64,000 bases of DNA from Acidobacteriota bacterium (GTDB lineage Bacteria; Acidobacteriota; UBA6911). The translations under genes and the position numbers were made by a program. The notes below the pieces were generated by a model. That model was not told the origin of the DNA and did no database searches. It worked only from the letters and a program-made list of their open reading frames with translations. Within the stretch, counting starts at the first letter, position 1, and each line of letters begins with the position of its first letter. Below are positions 1-8,730 of this stretch, one piece after another. The DNA is taken from NCBI GenBank assembly GCA_016929335.1, contig JAFGIY010000062.1:23378-87377 (forward strand). The letters run 5' to 3'.

Positions 1-335
1 AATTTATTGTCTCCGTATCTCAAAATTTCATTCACACATCCGCCTATCCGGACTGCTCTTACGATCTCCGGATAGTCGCTTTTCAGTTTCGCAGCCAGGG
101 GGCCGGGGCCAATGGCAACATGTCCAGGTTCACCTTGATAAATGTGATATTCCACAACGCGATAGATGTCATCGGCATGCTCATGGAACCGGTCGTAGCT
201 CATCTCGTCCTGCACCCACATGTAGATAAGAATTGCGGTCGTCAGCCCGATGGCAAGCCCCGCTATATTGATGCATGTAAGTATCTTGTTTCGCAGCATG
301 CTTCGGACTGCGATTTTCAGGTAATTAATCAACAT
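1..335 (-). CDS. ABC transporter permease, FtsX/MacB type (N-terminal part, cut by window edge)
   Basis: Reading leftward from an ATG at 335 gives an open frame of 111 codons that runs off the left edge. The start, MLINYLKIAVRSMLRNK, then a hydrophobic segment at about residues 20-43 and VQDEMSYDRFHEHADDIYRV, is the typical beginning of MacB/FtsX-like permeases (cytoplasmic amphipathic stretch, TM1, then the large periplasmic domain). It is followed on the same strand by its ATPase (432-1109) and membrane-fusion protein (1125-2369), so it is the last seen member of a MacAB-like efflux operon. The C-terminal TM segments lie outside the window. Family is clear; substrate unknown. Confidence 0.85.
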   Translation of the reverse strand, partial: MLINYLKIAVRSMLRNKILTCINIAGLAIGLTTAILIYMWVQDEMSYDRFHEHADDIYRVVEYHIYQGEPGHVAIGPGPLAAKLKSDYPEIVRAVRIGGCVNEILRYGDNK

Positions 336-431
336 GAGGCCTCTCCCTTTTGTTTAATGCCGTTTCGGGTTTCCCGTTTCCCGTTAATGACAGAACGGAG
401 AATGATGAAGGAGTATGAAAATCTGCGTCAT

Positions 432-1109
432 TTACGATCCCATGTTTTCTGAAACGATGTGGCCGTCGAACAGGCGGACAATCCGTTGGGCGTATTCGGC
501 GTATGTTTCCGAGTGCGTGACGATGACAATTGTGGCGCCCTGCTCGTGCAGCCCAGTCAACAGGTTCATGATTTCCTCCCCGTTTCCGGAATCCAGGTTG
601 CCGGTAGGCTCGTCGGCCAGGATAAGCTTCGGATCTCCGATAATGGCCCTGGCCACCGCCACCCTCTGTTGCTGGCCGCCGGAAAGCTGCTGGGGAAAAT
701 GTTTCAGCCTGTGGGCGATCTTCAGCCGATCCGCGACTGCGTCAATCTTTTCCTTTCTTTCTTTCGATGGTGTCTTCAGATACAGGAGGGGAAGTTCGAT
801 ATTTTCATAAATCGTCAACTCGTCTATAAGGTTGAAGCTCTGAAACACAAAACCGATATTGCCTTTTCTCAGGTCGGCCCGCTCCTTTTCCGAGCATCGC
901 GACACCTCATCTCCCGCGAATTGATACGTCCCTTCTGTGGGATTATCCAGAAGGCCGAAAATGTTCAGTAACGTGGATTTGCCGCATCCGGACGGCCCCA
1001 TGACCGATACAAACTCGCCTTCATTGATATTCAGGTTCACACTGTCCAGGGCCGTGGTTTCAACCTCATCGGTGGTGTAGATTTTCTTGATATTCGCCGC
1101 TTGAATCAT
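432..1109 (-). CDS. ABC transporter ATP-binding protein, MacB/LolD type
   Basis: 225 aa, the normal length of a LolD/MacB-type nucleotide-binding subunit. Visible motifs: Walker [10 protein letters not shown] (about residues 39-47), Q-loop FVFQSFNL, signature [14 protein letters not shown], Walker [13 protein letters not shown] and the switch His in IVIVTHSE. It powers the permease encoded just downstream and would work with the adaptor encoded 15 bp upstream; the three genes form one leftward operon. Such MacAB-like sets export peptides, lipids or antibiotics or act in envelope stress, but nothing in the sequence tells the substrate. Confidence 0.93.
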   Translation of the reverse strand: MIQAANIKKIYTTDEVETTALDSVNLNINEGEFVSVMGPSGCGKSTLLNIFGLLDNPTEGTYQFAGDEVSRCSEKERADLRKGNIGFVFQSFNLIDELTIYENIELPLLYLKTPSKERKEKIDAVADRLKIAHRLKHFPQQLSGGQQQRVAVARAIIGDPKLILADEPTGNLDSGNGEEIMNLLTGLHEQGATIVIVTHSETYAEYAQRIVRLFDGHIVSENMGS

Positions 1110-1124
1110 GCTAAGCTCCTATTG

Positions 1125-2369
1125 TTATCTGATGACAAGCCTGTCTTTGTCGCCGTAGTTTTCATACCCGTTGGTCAGAACCTTCTCCCCCTCCTCAAGT
1201 CCTTCCGCTACAGTAAAATATTCCGGATTCTGAAGGCCCAGCCGGATAGGCCTTTTCAGGGCATGCTTTTCCGATGGATCCACGACATAGATCCAACTCC
1301 CCCCCGTCCTGTTGAAAAATCCTCCCCGCGGAACCAGGAGCTCCTCAGACACGATACCTTCTTCGAGCTTTATGTAGAGCGATAGTCCCCGGCGCAGATC
1401 GTCCGGTACGGTATCCTTGAAATCGAAGTCCACAACGAACTTGCCGTCGGTTATCTCCGGATAGATCTTGGAAACCGTCAGGGCGTACTCCTCCCCGGAA
1501 TGCTCGAAATTCCCCGACTTGCCGACCTCCACTCGGGAAATAAAGTGCTGGTCGACCAGCGCGCGCACCTTGAATCCGCCCATCTCGTCTATCCGCCCCA
1601 ATCTTTCTCCGGGAGCCTTGGATTGGCCGATTTCGGCGTTGAGCGAGGTTAAATGTCCGCCAATCGGCGCTGTCAGGGTGAGGTTCTCCTGTTTCTGCTT
1701 CACAATTTCCAGGTTGACACGCATTCTTTCGAGTGAAGCTTCCAGTTGGACAATCTGTTCTTTCCGGAAACTGATCTCCTTCTCTATGGACTCAGCCGTC
1801 AGTTCTTTTCTCTTCAGCGCATACTCGTATTCATCCCGTGCTGCCTGGTAGTCCTGCTCCGGAATGAGCCGATCTTCAAACAGGGACGCAAAACGTTTCA
1901 GCCGGCGCGTGGCCTGCTGGAGCTGGAAATCAACATCGGCAAGGTCGTTATTGAGCCGGAGCCTGTTCTGCTCCAGAAGCAGGCGGGTATCCCTCAGGTT
2001 GTTGCTCTGCTCGAAGAACTCCGCTTCCCGGTACATGATGTCGAGCAGAAGGTTGGTATTGGACAGTCTCAGGATAGAGTCCCCCTGGCCCACCATATTT
2101 CCGGCTTCAAGGAAAATCTCCTCGACCCGGCCACCCTCGACGGCATCAAGAAATGTGGTATTCCGGGGCTCCACAATCCCGACAACACGTATGTATTCCT
2201 GGAAAGATCCCTTCTCGACTGTCGAAATCTTCACCCGGTCGGCTTCTATGGTTAAAGTGGAATCGGCGGTTCTTAAAATGGCATACAGCGTTATGGATAG
2301 AAGAACTGCTACGGCAGCAACACCCCAGAGAACCTTGGGCCATTTCTTTCTTTTGATCTTTCTATCCAT
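1125..2369 (-). CDS. Efflux periplasmic adaptor, HlyD/MacA-like
   Basis: 414 aa from an ATG at 2369; the open frame could start at a TTG at 2387, but that would lie upstream of the predicted transcription start. Residues about 8-30 form a signal-anchor helix after a KRKK stretch. Then come a lipoyl-like half (VGIVEPRNTTFLDAVEGGRV), a long coiled-coil hairpin (about 110-220, EQSNNLRDTRLLLEQN and RKEQIVQLEASLERM), the second lipoyl half (LTAPIGGHLTSLN) and a beta-barrel/C-terminal part. This is the membrane-fusion protein of the MacAB-like pump. It is the first gene behind the sigma-54 promoter at 2383-2399. Confidence 0.9.
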   Translation of the reverse strand: MDRKIKRKKWPKVLWGVAAVAVLLSITLYAILRTADSTLTIEADRVKISTVEKGSFQEYIRVVGIVEPRNTTFLDAVEGGRVEEIFLEAGNMVGQGDSILRLSNTNLLLDIMYREAEFFEQSNNLRDTRLLLEQNRLRLNNDLADVDFQLQQATRRLKRFASLFEDRLIPEQDYQAARDEYEYALKRKELTAESIEKEISFRKEQIVQLEASLERMRVNLEIVKQKQENLTLTAPIGGHLTSLNAEIGQSKAPGERLGRIDEMGGFKVRALVDQHFISRVEVGKSGNFEHSGEEYALTVSKIYPEITDGKFVVDFDFKDTVPDDLRRGLSLYIKLEEGIVSEELLVPRGGFFNRTGGSWIYVVDPSEKHALKRPIRLGLQNPEYFTVAEGLEEGEKVLTNGYENYGDKDRLVIR

Positions 2370-2382
2370 GGTCCGATTTATT

Positions 2383-2399
2383 CGCAATACGCGTGCCAG
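2383..2399 (-). promoter_or_regulatory. Sigma-54 promoter of the efflux operon
   Basis: The minus strand reads CTGGCACGCGTATTGCG, matching the sigma-54 -24/-12 consensus (YTGGCACGN4TTGCW) at every invariant base: TGGCAC (-24), 5-nt spacer, TTGC (-12). The predicted transcription start is near 2372, only about 3 nt before the adaptor ATG at 2369, so the message would be essentially leaderless. A sigma-54 activator gene of the NtrC family starts divergently at 2775, and two related dyads sit 112-133 bp upstream. Confidence 0.85.
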
Positions 2400-2475
2400 T
2401 TGCTGCGCGAATTTCCTATATCTTTAAGACGCAATGTATTAAACAAACAGAACCAGGGATGAGGACTTCATTGAG

Positions 2476-2514
2476 GTGTACGCCAGTGTACAAAAAGTGT
2501 CCGCCGGCGAACAC
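2476..2514. promoter_or_regulatory. Two tandem activator-site-like dyads (putative UAS)
   Basis: Site A, 2497-2514, GTGTCCGCCGGCGAACAC, is an 18-bp dyad with 16 of 18 positions symmetric. Site B, 2476-2492, GTGTACGCCAGTGTACA, shares 13 of 17 bases with site A in the same orientation. The copies start 21 bp apart, i.e. two helical turns, and lie roughly 105-140 bp upstream of the predicted sigma-54 start near 2372, the normal place and phasing for an NtrC-family activator. The divergently encoded regulator (2775) is the obvious candidate to bind them; this is inference. Confidence 0.65.
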
Positions 2515-2633
2515 CCGGGTATAGACGATAAATCCCAAAGCGCCATACAGACAGATACTTCAATTCGGAAAATATTTCGGATGTATAGCTTAGCGTCGAA
2601 GAAGCCCTGAAATGGATTCTGATCCGGCATAGG

Positions 2634-2651
2634 AATTCAGGCGCCTGAATT
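2634..2651. promoter_or_regulatory. Perfect 18-bp palindrome upstream of response regulator gene
   Basis: AATTCAGGCGCCTGAATT is a perfect palindrome 123 bp upstream of the regulator start codon. It has no T-run on either outgoing side, so it does not look like a terminator. A protein-binding operator is possible. The remainder of the 405-bp divergent region 2370-2774 holds the sigma-54 promoter and UAS described separately and no credible reading frame. Confidence 0.4.
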
Positions 2652-2774
2652 GCATAAAAAAAGCCTGGAGAGTATGATCGGGCTGCTATCCCACGTGAAA
2701 CTTAGAGCGCTTCTGCCGGGAATGGGTTTCGAAAATATGATTTTTGTACGCAATAAACGGGAAGGGATGCCGTC

Positions 2775-4151
2775 GTGACGAAAGATATCGGCAAAGTATT
2801 GATCGTGGATGATGATGAAGATGTATTGAAAGCCGCGCGCTTTTTTCTGAAAAAGCACGTGCAATCCATCCACACGGAGAGGAATCCTGAAAATATCCCC
2901 GGTCTTCTCAAAAACAATACCTACGACGTTATCCTGCTTGACATGAATTTTGCCCGGGATGTCACCAGCGGGCGGGAGGGACTGCACTGGCTGTCGAAAA
3001 TAATCGAAATCGATCCACAGGCAGCGGTCATCATGATTACGGCTTTCGGCGATATAAGCCTGGCGGTAACGGCCGTCAAACAGGGCGCGACCGATTTCGT
3101 TCTGAAACCGTGGCAGAACGAAAAGCTGCTTGCAACCGTAACAGCGGCCGGCAACCTGCGCAATTCCAGGCTTGAAGTCGCTCATCTCCGGTCCAGACAG
3201 GAACAATTGAGCGCGGACATGGATCAGCCGTTTCACGAATTTGTCGGCTCCTCCGCTGCCATGCAACAGGTGTTCAACACCGTTCTCAAGGTTGCCGGGA
3301 CGGACGCTAATGTGCTGATATTGGGCGAAAACGGCACCGGCAAGGAACTCGTTGCACGTGCCCTCCATCGCAACTCCAACCGGAAAAACGAGGCGTTTAT
3401 CAGCGTCGATATGGGGGCGATCAGCGAATCCCTGTTCGAAAGCGAACTCTTCGGTCATGTCAAGGGCGCCTTTACCGATGCGGCATCGGACCGCGCCGGG
3501 CGATTTGAAATCGCGTCCGGAGGCACGCTCTTCCTCGACGAAATCGGGAACCTGCCGCTGCAGATGCAATCGAAAATTCTCAGGGTGCTTGAATCGCGAC
3601 AGATATCCAGGCTGGGTTCCAGCAAGACGGTACCCCTCGATATACGCCTTGTCTGCGCAACCAATATGAACATCCTGGAGATGGCTGCCGGAAAAGAATT
3701 CCGGCAGGACCTTCTGTACAGGATCAATACCGTTGAGATACACCTGCCGCCGCTCAGGGACAGAGGGGAGGATCTGCAGCTGTTGGCGGAACATTTTCTG
3801 AATAAATACTGCAGGAAGTATCACAAGCCGATGAAGAGCCTGGGCGCCGCCGCCCTCAACAAATTTTACAAATATCATTGGCCCGGAAATGTCCGGGAGC
3901 TTCAGCATTGCATGGAAAGGGCGATTATTCTCTGCGAATCCCGGGTTCTCAAACCGGAGGACTTCAATTTCTCGACGGCACCCGCTGAAGGCGAAGGGAT
4001 TGTTTTTGAAAACTACAACCTGGAAGACGTTGAGAAAACGGTAATTCGCCGGGCAATAGACAAACACAAGGGAAACATCAGCCAGGCGGCAGACGAACTG
4101 GGGATGACCCGGGCGTCTCTGTACCGGCGGCTGGAAAAATACGGATTATAG
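2775..4151 (+). CDS. Sigma-54-dependent response regulator, NtrC family
   Basis: 458 aa, GTG start behind GGGAAGGGA. Receiver domain about 1-120 with acidic pocket VDDDED and phosphoacceptor D56 (ILLDMN). AAA+ domain about 155-390 with Walker A GENGTGKE (184-191), then a C-terminal Fis-type helix-turn-helix (GNISQAADELGMTRASLYRR). The sigma-54-contacting loop reads GAFTDA (231-236) instead of the canonical GAFTGA. The histidine kinase gene follows directly (stop TAG and ATG abut), so they are a two-component pair. Its likely target is the sigma-54 promoter of the divergent efflux operon. Confidence 0.93.
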   Translation: MTKDIGKVLIVDDDEDVLKAARFFLKKHVQSIHTERNPENIPGLLKNNTYDVILLDMNFARDVTSGREGLHWLSKIIEIDPQAAVIMITAFGDISLAVTAVKQGATDFVLKPWQNEKLLATVTAAGNLRNSRLEVAHLRSRQEQLSADMDQPFHEFVGSSAAMQQVFNTVLKVAGTDANVLILGENGTGKELVARALHRNSNRKNEAFISVDMGAISESLFESELFGHVKGAFTDAASDRAGRFEIASGGTLFLDEIGNLPLQMQSKILRVLESRQISRLGSSKTVPLDIRLVCATNMNILEMAAGKEFRQDLLYRINTVEIHLPPLRDRGEDLQLLAEHFLNKYCRKYHKPMKSLGAAALNKFYKYHWPGNVRELQHCMERAIILCESRVLKPEDFNFSTAPAEGEGIVFENYNLEDVEKTVIRRAIDKHKGNISQAADELGMTRASLYRRLEKYGL

Positions 4152-5513
4152 ATGTTCTGGAAAACTTTTCAATTTCGCATCATCTTAAGGGTACTGCTCC
4201 TTGGGGCAACCCTTTTGCTGTTCGCTTTTCTTGTTCTGCAAAACGGGAAGCCTTTTCTGACCATCGCCGTTTTACTTATTGCCGCATTTCAGGTTTACGC
4301 CCTGATTCATTTCGCCATAAAAATTAACAGGGATCTGAGCCGTTTCCTTCTGTCCATCAAATACGACGATACCTCCCAGACTTTCAAGAGCGAAGGACTC
4401 GGTTCCTCTTTCGCCGAATTGAAGGAGGCATTCGAACTCATAATGCGAAAGTTTCGGGAGAAGCGCTCGGAAGCGGAAGTGCACGCCTGGTACCTGAACA
4501 CGATCATACAGCATGTCGGCATAGGATTGCTGGCATATAAAACCGACGGGACAGTGGACCTGATCAACAGTCCGGCCAAAAAGCTGCTTGGTGTTACGCA
4601 CCTTAGGAACGTCCGGGACCTTGAACGAATTTCACCGGATCTTCTCCCGCTGTTACGGCAGCTTAAACATGGGGATAAAAAACTGATTAAGTTGTTACGC
4701 GAGGATGAGGTGCGTCACATTTCCCTTTCCGCCTGCTCCTTTCTTCTGCGTGACGAGAAATACCTTCTTGTTTCCCTTCAGAACATACAGACCGAGCTGG
4801 AAGATAAAGAGATGGAGGCGTGGCAGAATCTCGTGCGGGTTCTGACCCATGAAATCATGAACTCCATAACCCCGATATCTTCGATGACAGCCACTCTTCT
4901 GGACATTCTGGGATCCTCCGAAAAGGATTTCGATACGGATGATAAGCGCTTAAAGATAGATGAAATCGAGGATATGACCGAGGCGCTGGAAACAATACAT
5001 CAAAGAAGCCGCGGCCTCATGAACTTTGTAAACAGCTATCGCAACATGACACTGATTCCGGAACCGAAATTCTCGATCCTTCCCCTGTCAGAGTTTTTCA
5101 TGAGAGTGGAAACGCTCATGAAATCCAGACTGTCTGACTGCGGCATCCGGTTTCAGAGGACCGTGGAGCCCGAGACGCTTGAATTAACAGCCGATCCCAA
5201 TCTTATGGAACAGGTAATGATTAACCTTGTCCTGAATGCCATTCATGCGGTGAACGGAAGGAAGGAGCCCCGCATCAGGATTTCGGCCTCATTGAGCCCG
5301 GAAAACACTATCATCGTCACTGTCGAAGACAACGGTGTCGGAATTACCGAAGAGGCTCTGGGGAAAATCTTCATTCCATTCTTTACTACGAACAAACAGG
5401 GATCCGGCATAGGACTCAGCCTCTCGCGCCAGATACTCCGCAAGCACAACGCCACAATCAGCGCCCGCTCGGAACCCGACCGGGGAACCGTTTTCACGAT
5501 GCGATTTCATTGA
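4152..5513 (+). CDS. Sensor histidine kinase paired with the NtrC-type regulator
   Basis: 453 aa. Two TM helices (about 9-29 and 35-54) with almost no periplasmic loop, so the signal is probably sensed in or near the membrane. A HAMP/coiled region and a PAS-like domain (about 110-205) follow. Then come the dimerisation helix with phosphorylated H233 (VLTHEIMNSITPISSM) and an HATPase domain with N-box NLVLNAIHAV, G1 DNGVGIT and G2 GSGIGLSLSRQI. ATG begins at the base after the regulator's stop codon, so they are co-transcribed and probably translationally coupled. Membrane-perturbing compounds or envelope stress are plausible inputs given the pump next door, but that is guesswork. Confidence 0.92.
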   Translation: MFWKTFQFRIILRVLLLGATLLLFAFLVLQNGKPFLTIAVLLIAAFQVYALIHFAIKINRDLSRFLLSIKYDDTSQTFKSEGLGSSFAELKEAFELIMRKFREKRSEAEVHAWYLNTIIQHVGIGLLAYKTDGTVDLINSPAKKLLGVTHLRNVRDLERISPDLLPLLRQLKHGDKKLIKLLREDEVRHISLSACSFLLRDEKYLLVSLQNIQTELEDKEMEAWQNLVRVLTHEIMNSITPISSMTATLLDILGSSEKDFDTDDKRLKIDEIEDMTEALETIHQRSRGLMNFVNSYRNMTLIPEPKFSILPLSEFFMRVETLMKSRLSDCGIRFQRTVEPETLELTADPNLMEQVMINLVLNAIHAVNGRKEPRIRISASLSPENTIIVTVEDNGVGITEEALGKIFIPFFTTNKQGSGIGLSLSRQILRKHNATISARSEPDRGTVFTMRFH

Positions 5514-5709
5514 CACTAAAAGCAGTCCGGTTGGAAGCCAATTTCAATGTTTAGATCCAAGATCTTCGCGAGTTGCCTCAATTTATCGGAAGCCGGCCTT
5601 CTGCTATTTGTTTTTTCCAGGACAAACGAGTGCGCATACGCGCGGTCTCAAATGCCTCCATCGAAGATAAATGGGCTCATTCCGGCTAAATCAACTTCGG
5701 GATTCCGGC

Positions 5710-7965
5710 TTATGCTTTGCCGAGGGCTCTCAGTACTTTATCGGGCGTGACCGGGGGAGCGATCCAGTGACCGATGGCGTTGGCAACGGCGCAGACCGGA
5801 AGCAGGGGAGCCGCCATGCAATGGCTGATGCCGGTTGCGCCATAGCAGGCGTTCCCGGATCGGGTTTCAACGAGGTCTGTTTCAATCGGTCCCAGATCCA
5901 GCATCGTGGGTTTCTTATACTCCCACATATTCGTGCTGAGTTTCACGCCTGTTGCCTTGTCGTAAATCCATTCTTCCGATAATCCGCCTCCCTGGCTGAA
6001 GAACATCGCCTGATGCAGCTGGCCTTCAAACGAAGTCAATCGCAGCACCTTGCCCGGATCGCAGACGACCGCAAATTTTGTCACTTCCACGCCGCCGGTA
6101 TCCGGATCCACGGCTACTTCGCAGAAGCTCGCGTTCATGACATCCAGGATTTTTCCCATTTTATGCCATGTTGTTTCCGGCGGCCTTCCGAAGAAAGTTG
6201 CGGTGATGTCCAGATCATGATCGCCGAACCCTTCATCCGCGATAAACTGTCCAAACGGGATGCCTTTGTTTGGATCCGATTTCGGAAAAACCTTCGTATC
6301 CGCCGTATCAAGATCCTCCGGCCTGCACTTGAACTTTAGAGAAGCCAGCTCCAGAAGAGCTTTCCTGCAAGCCACAGCCGCTTCTTTCATCACCCATGCG
6401 GATGCCGAGGTGCCGTCGCTCCCACCGCCAACGGGGGTGAAAATAGCCTTGTTGTCATAGAGAAGAATCACATCTTCAACTCTTGCTCCCATCTCTTCTG
6501 CGACAACCAAAGCGCAGGCGTCTGAGGCGTAGATGCCGCACCAGGGCCCCTTGAGCGGCACGTAGACTTTATTGTCTGCCTGAACGGTAACCGTTGCGGT
6601 ATAGGGCTGCTGGGCGTGCCGCGGCGATTGGGCGTACCGGAAGCTCAAGCCATGAAGCCTGCCGTCGGGGAGCTTCCTGGCGCCGGCCGGATGCCACTTC
6701 CAATTCATCGCCTTTTTGCCCTTTTCCACGCACATCTTTAAGCTGGGAGGGATTCCATTCGGATCATCCACGGGGCCATGGACATTTTTAAGAGCGATGT
6801 CTATCGGATCCATGCCGAGCTTTTCCGCAACGATCTGCTCGGCTACAGTCATGGAATCCCAATTGTACGGAGAAGTCTGGCTGCCCGTAATTTTGCCTGA
6901 ACTTGTAAATGCCGATCGAGACTCATACTTCATATTGATGCACCGGGTGGTATTGAAAGGACTGGACATCCCTTCATAGGCGCCCATATCAAAAGAGCGG
7001 GCATTTTTCCCGGGAGCTCCTGAATCCCCTATCTGAGTTTCATAGACTCCGGTAATCGTTCCGTCCTTTCTGAACCCGATTTTTGTGTGCATGTATCGCT
7101 GCGGATTTGCGGTATAGAAATCATTCTGCCGGATGTTCATGCACCGGACGGGCTTTCCGGTTCTCTTGGACAGCAAGGGAGTAATGAGGGCTGCACGGCG
7201 GATCATCCAGTCGCAGTACTTTCCGCCCTGGAATGTGGTGCCGCGGTACAGCCTATCGAAGGTGAGGTCGTACATCGGAAGCAGCTGAAAGGAGCCCCAT
7301 GTGGGGCTTACGCCCTCAATATAGAGCGTCAGGCCTTCGTATTTCAGCGGCTCCTGCCCCCACCATGAGAGGCTCCCGTTTGGATTCGGCGGATGCGAAG
7401 CCGTCAGGGAGTGAATCCAATCAAATTCGACTACGTGGTCCGCTTCTTTGAAAGCCGTTTCCACATCTCCGGCGATGAAGGGTTTGGATTTTGCATTCTT
7501 CGGATCGACGCGAACGAACGTCCCGCTTGGTTTGAACGCATCTCTGGGATCCACAATGGTTGGAAACACCTCCCAATCCACCTTGATCAGTTTCAGCGCT
7601 TCATCGCAAATTTCCGGTGTCACGGCGACAACAACGGCGCCTATCTCTTCATTTTCCGTATCCGATTCGTCGGTGAGCAGGGGCTCCCGGGTTCCTTTCA
7701 TCGCCTGGATTTCCGGATCTTCCCAGGTGACGATATCCACCACGCCTTCCAGTGCCTTTGCCTTGCTGATATCCATGCTCTTTATCTTTGCGCGGCCGTG
7801 GGGATTTCTGAGGAATTTTGCGTGGAGCATATCCGGCACAACATAATCGCTGCCGAACTTGGCTCTGCCTGTGGCTATGGTATAGGACAACCTGCCGGGA
7901 ACATTTGCTCGACCGACGGCTTTAAATTGTGTTCTCTGTCCGTTGCTGCCTGCGATGTCTGCCAT
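5710..7965 (-). CDS. Molybdenum hydroxylase large subunit, xanthine dehydrogenase family (orphan)
   Basis: 751 aa, normal length for the molybdopterin-binding subunit of the xanthine dehydrogenase/aldehyde oxidase family (N-terminal a/b-hammerhead with VGRANVPGRLSYT, then two Mo-pterin domains). No [2Fe-2S] or FAD subunit gene is adjacent, which is unusual. The family's catalytic Glu normally sits in a GxGE motif near the C-terminus ahead of ANAI; the matching region here reads GATGISHCMAAPLLPVCAVANAIG and has no Glu. It lies 96 bp after metV at the end of the HdrA/MetFV block and may use those redox proteins as electron partner. Substrate unknown; activity as a classical hydroxylase is doubtful. 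Confidence 0.82.
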   Translation of the reverse strand: MADIAGSNGQRTQFKAVGRANVPGRLSYTIATGRAKFGSDYVVPDMLHAKFLRNPHGRAKIKSMDISKAKALEGVVDIVTWEDPEIQAMKGTREPLLTDESDTENEEIGAVVVAVTPEICDEALKLIKVDWEVFPTIVDPRDAFKPSGTFVRVDPKNAKSKPFIAGDVETAFKEADHVVEFDWIHSLTASHPPNPNGSLSWWGQEPLKYEGLTLYIEGVSPTWGSFQLLPMYDLTFDRLYRGTTFQGGKYCDWMIRRAALITPLLSKRTGKPVRCMNIRQNDFYTANPQRYMHTKIGFRKDGTITGVYETQIGDSGAPGKNARSFDMGAYEGMSSPFNTTRCINMKYESRSAFTSSGKITGSQTSPYNWDSMTVAEQIVAEKLGMDPIDIALKNVHGPVDDPNGIPPSLKMCVEKGKKAMNWKWHPAGARKLPDGRLHGLSFRYAQSPRHAQQPYTATVTVQADNKVYVPLKGPWCGIYASDACALVVAEEMGARVEDVILLYDNKAIFTPVGGGSDGTSASAWVMKEAAVACRKALLELASLKFKCRPEDLDTADTKVFPKSDPNKGIPFGQFIADEGFGDHDLDITATFFGRPPETTWHKMGKILDVMNASFCEVAVDPDTGGVEVTKFAVVCDPGKVLRLTSFEGQLHQAMFFSQGGGLSEEWIYDKATGVKLSTNMWEYKKPTMLDLGPIETDLVETRSGNACYGATGISHCMAAPLLPVCAVANAIGHWIAPPVTPDKVLRALGKA

Positions 7966-8061
7966 AGTGTCGCCTCACGAGTGGAATTTTCAGGGCCATT
8001 AATGGAGGCGATTGTACTACTAAATGCAGCTGCGAATTAACACGAATCTTCGCCCATACTT

Positions 8062-8730
8062 TTAGACCTGGTGTTCTTTGCGCACGACCTTGCGGGCGCC
8101 GCTGTACCATGCGGTGCTCCAGTCTTTTGGGGGAATGACTTCCTCGAGACGCTCCAGCTGGCCGATGCGCATGAGCCGGTCATAAATCAGCTGCCAGGCG
8201 CACGGCTTCCCCGAATCCACTTCGCACCGGCCTTCGATTGATCCGCCGCAGGGTCCGTTCAGCAGCCGTTTGGCGCATCGCGTCACCGGGCAGATGCCGC
8301 CGAAATGCTCCAGCATGCAATTGCCGCAGCCCATACACTTCTCTGTCCAGATTGCCTGGTCCTCCAGAACGCCGAGGAATTGCGTATTCAATGCGGCATA
8401 GACCGGCTTGTCCGGAAAACGTTCCGCGATCGCCTGTACGCCCGCACCGCAACCGAAGGATACAATCGCTTCGACTTTGGATGCCGGTTCCGCCAGATCT
8501 TTCAGAAACTCGTTCTCGCATTGGCGTTCAATCGTTATCTGGATGATTTCCACCGGATTGCGATCGAGCCGGCGGGCCATGCGGACGGCATAGGAACTGA
8601 TGCTGACCTCGCGTTCGCCGCCTGCCAGACAAACGGTCACACAGGTGCCGCAGCCCGCGAAGAGGACCTTTTTGTGCCGTTCAATAATGGATTTCAATTC
8701 TGTGATGGACTTGGGTGAGGCAACAATCAT
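8062..8730 (-). CDS. metV: MetV-like protein (methylene-THF reductase C-terminal/zinc-type partner)
   Basis: 222 aa. The cysteine pattern KCMGCGNCMLEHFGGICP ... CAKRLLNGPCGGS is typical of MetV, the small subunit that pairs with MetF in acetogens and related bacteria and carries Zn and/or FeS. The N-terminal half (VLFAGCGTCVTVC, then SFGCGAGVQAI) is also Cys-rich. Start ATG 8730 overlaps the stop of the upstream mvhD-like gene by 4 nt, so the two are translationally coupled. With MetF (19373-20263), HdrA and MvhD in the same block, this matches the known MetFV-HdrA-MvhD type methylene-THF reductase, here with extra glutamate-synthase modules. Confidence 0.85.
   Translation of the reverse strand: MIVASPKSITELKSIIERHKKVLFAGCGTCVTVCLAGGEREVSISSYAVRMARRLDRNPVEIIQITIERQCENEFLKDLAEPASKVEAIVSFGCGAGVQAIAERFPDKPVYAALNTQFLGVLEDQAIWTEKCMGCGNCMLEHFGGICPVTRCAKRLLNGPCGGSIEGRCEVDSGKPCAWQLIYDRLMRIGQLERLEEVIPPKDWSTAWYSGARKVVRKEHQV

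Noticed and set aside
2637..4067. 476-codon open frame on the minus strand opposite the NtrC-type regulator
   Set aside because: Shadow of the real gene: no ribosome site, odd composition, and the opposite strand has complete REC-AAA-Fis domains.
5547..5750. 67-codon plus-strand frame between the kinase and the Mo hydroxylase gene
   Set aside because: Poor composition, runs into the end of the opposite gene, no ribosome site.
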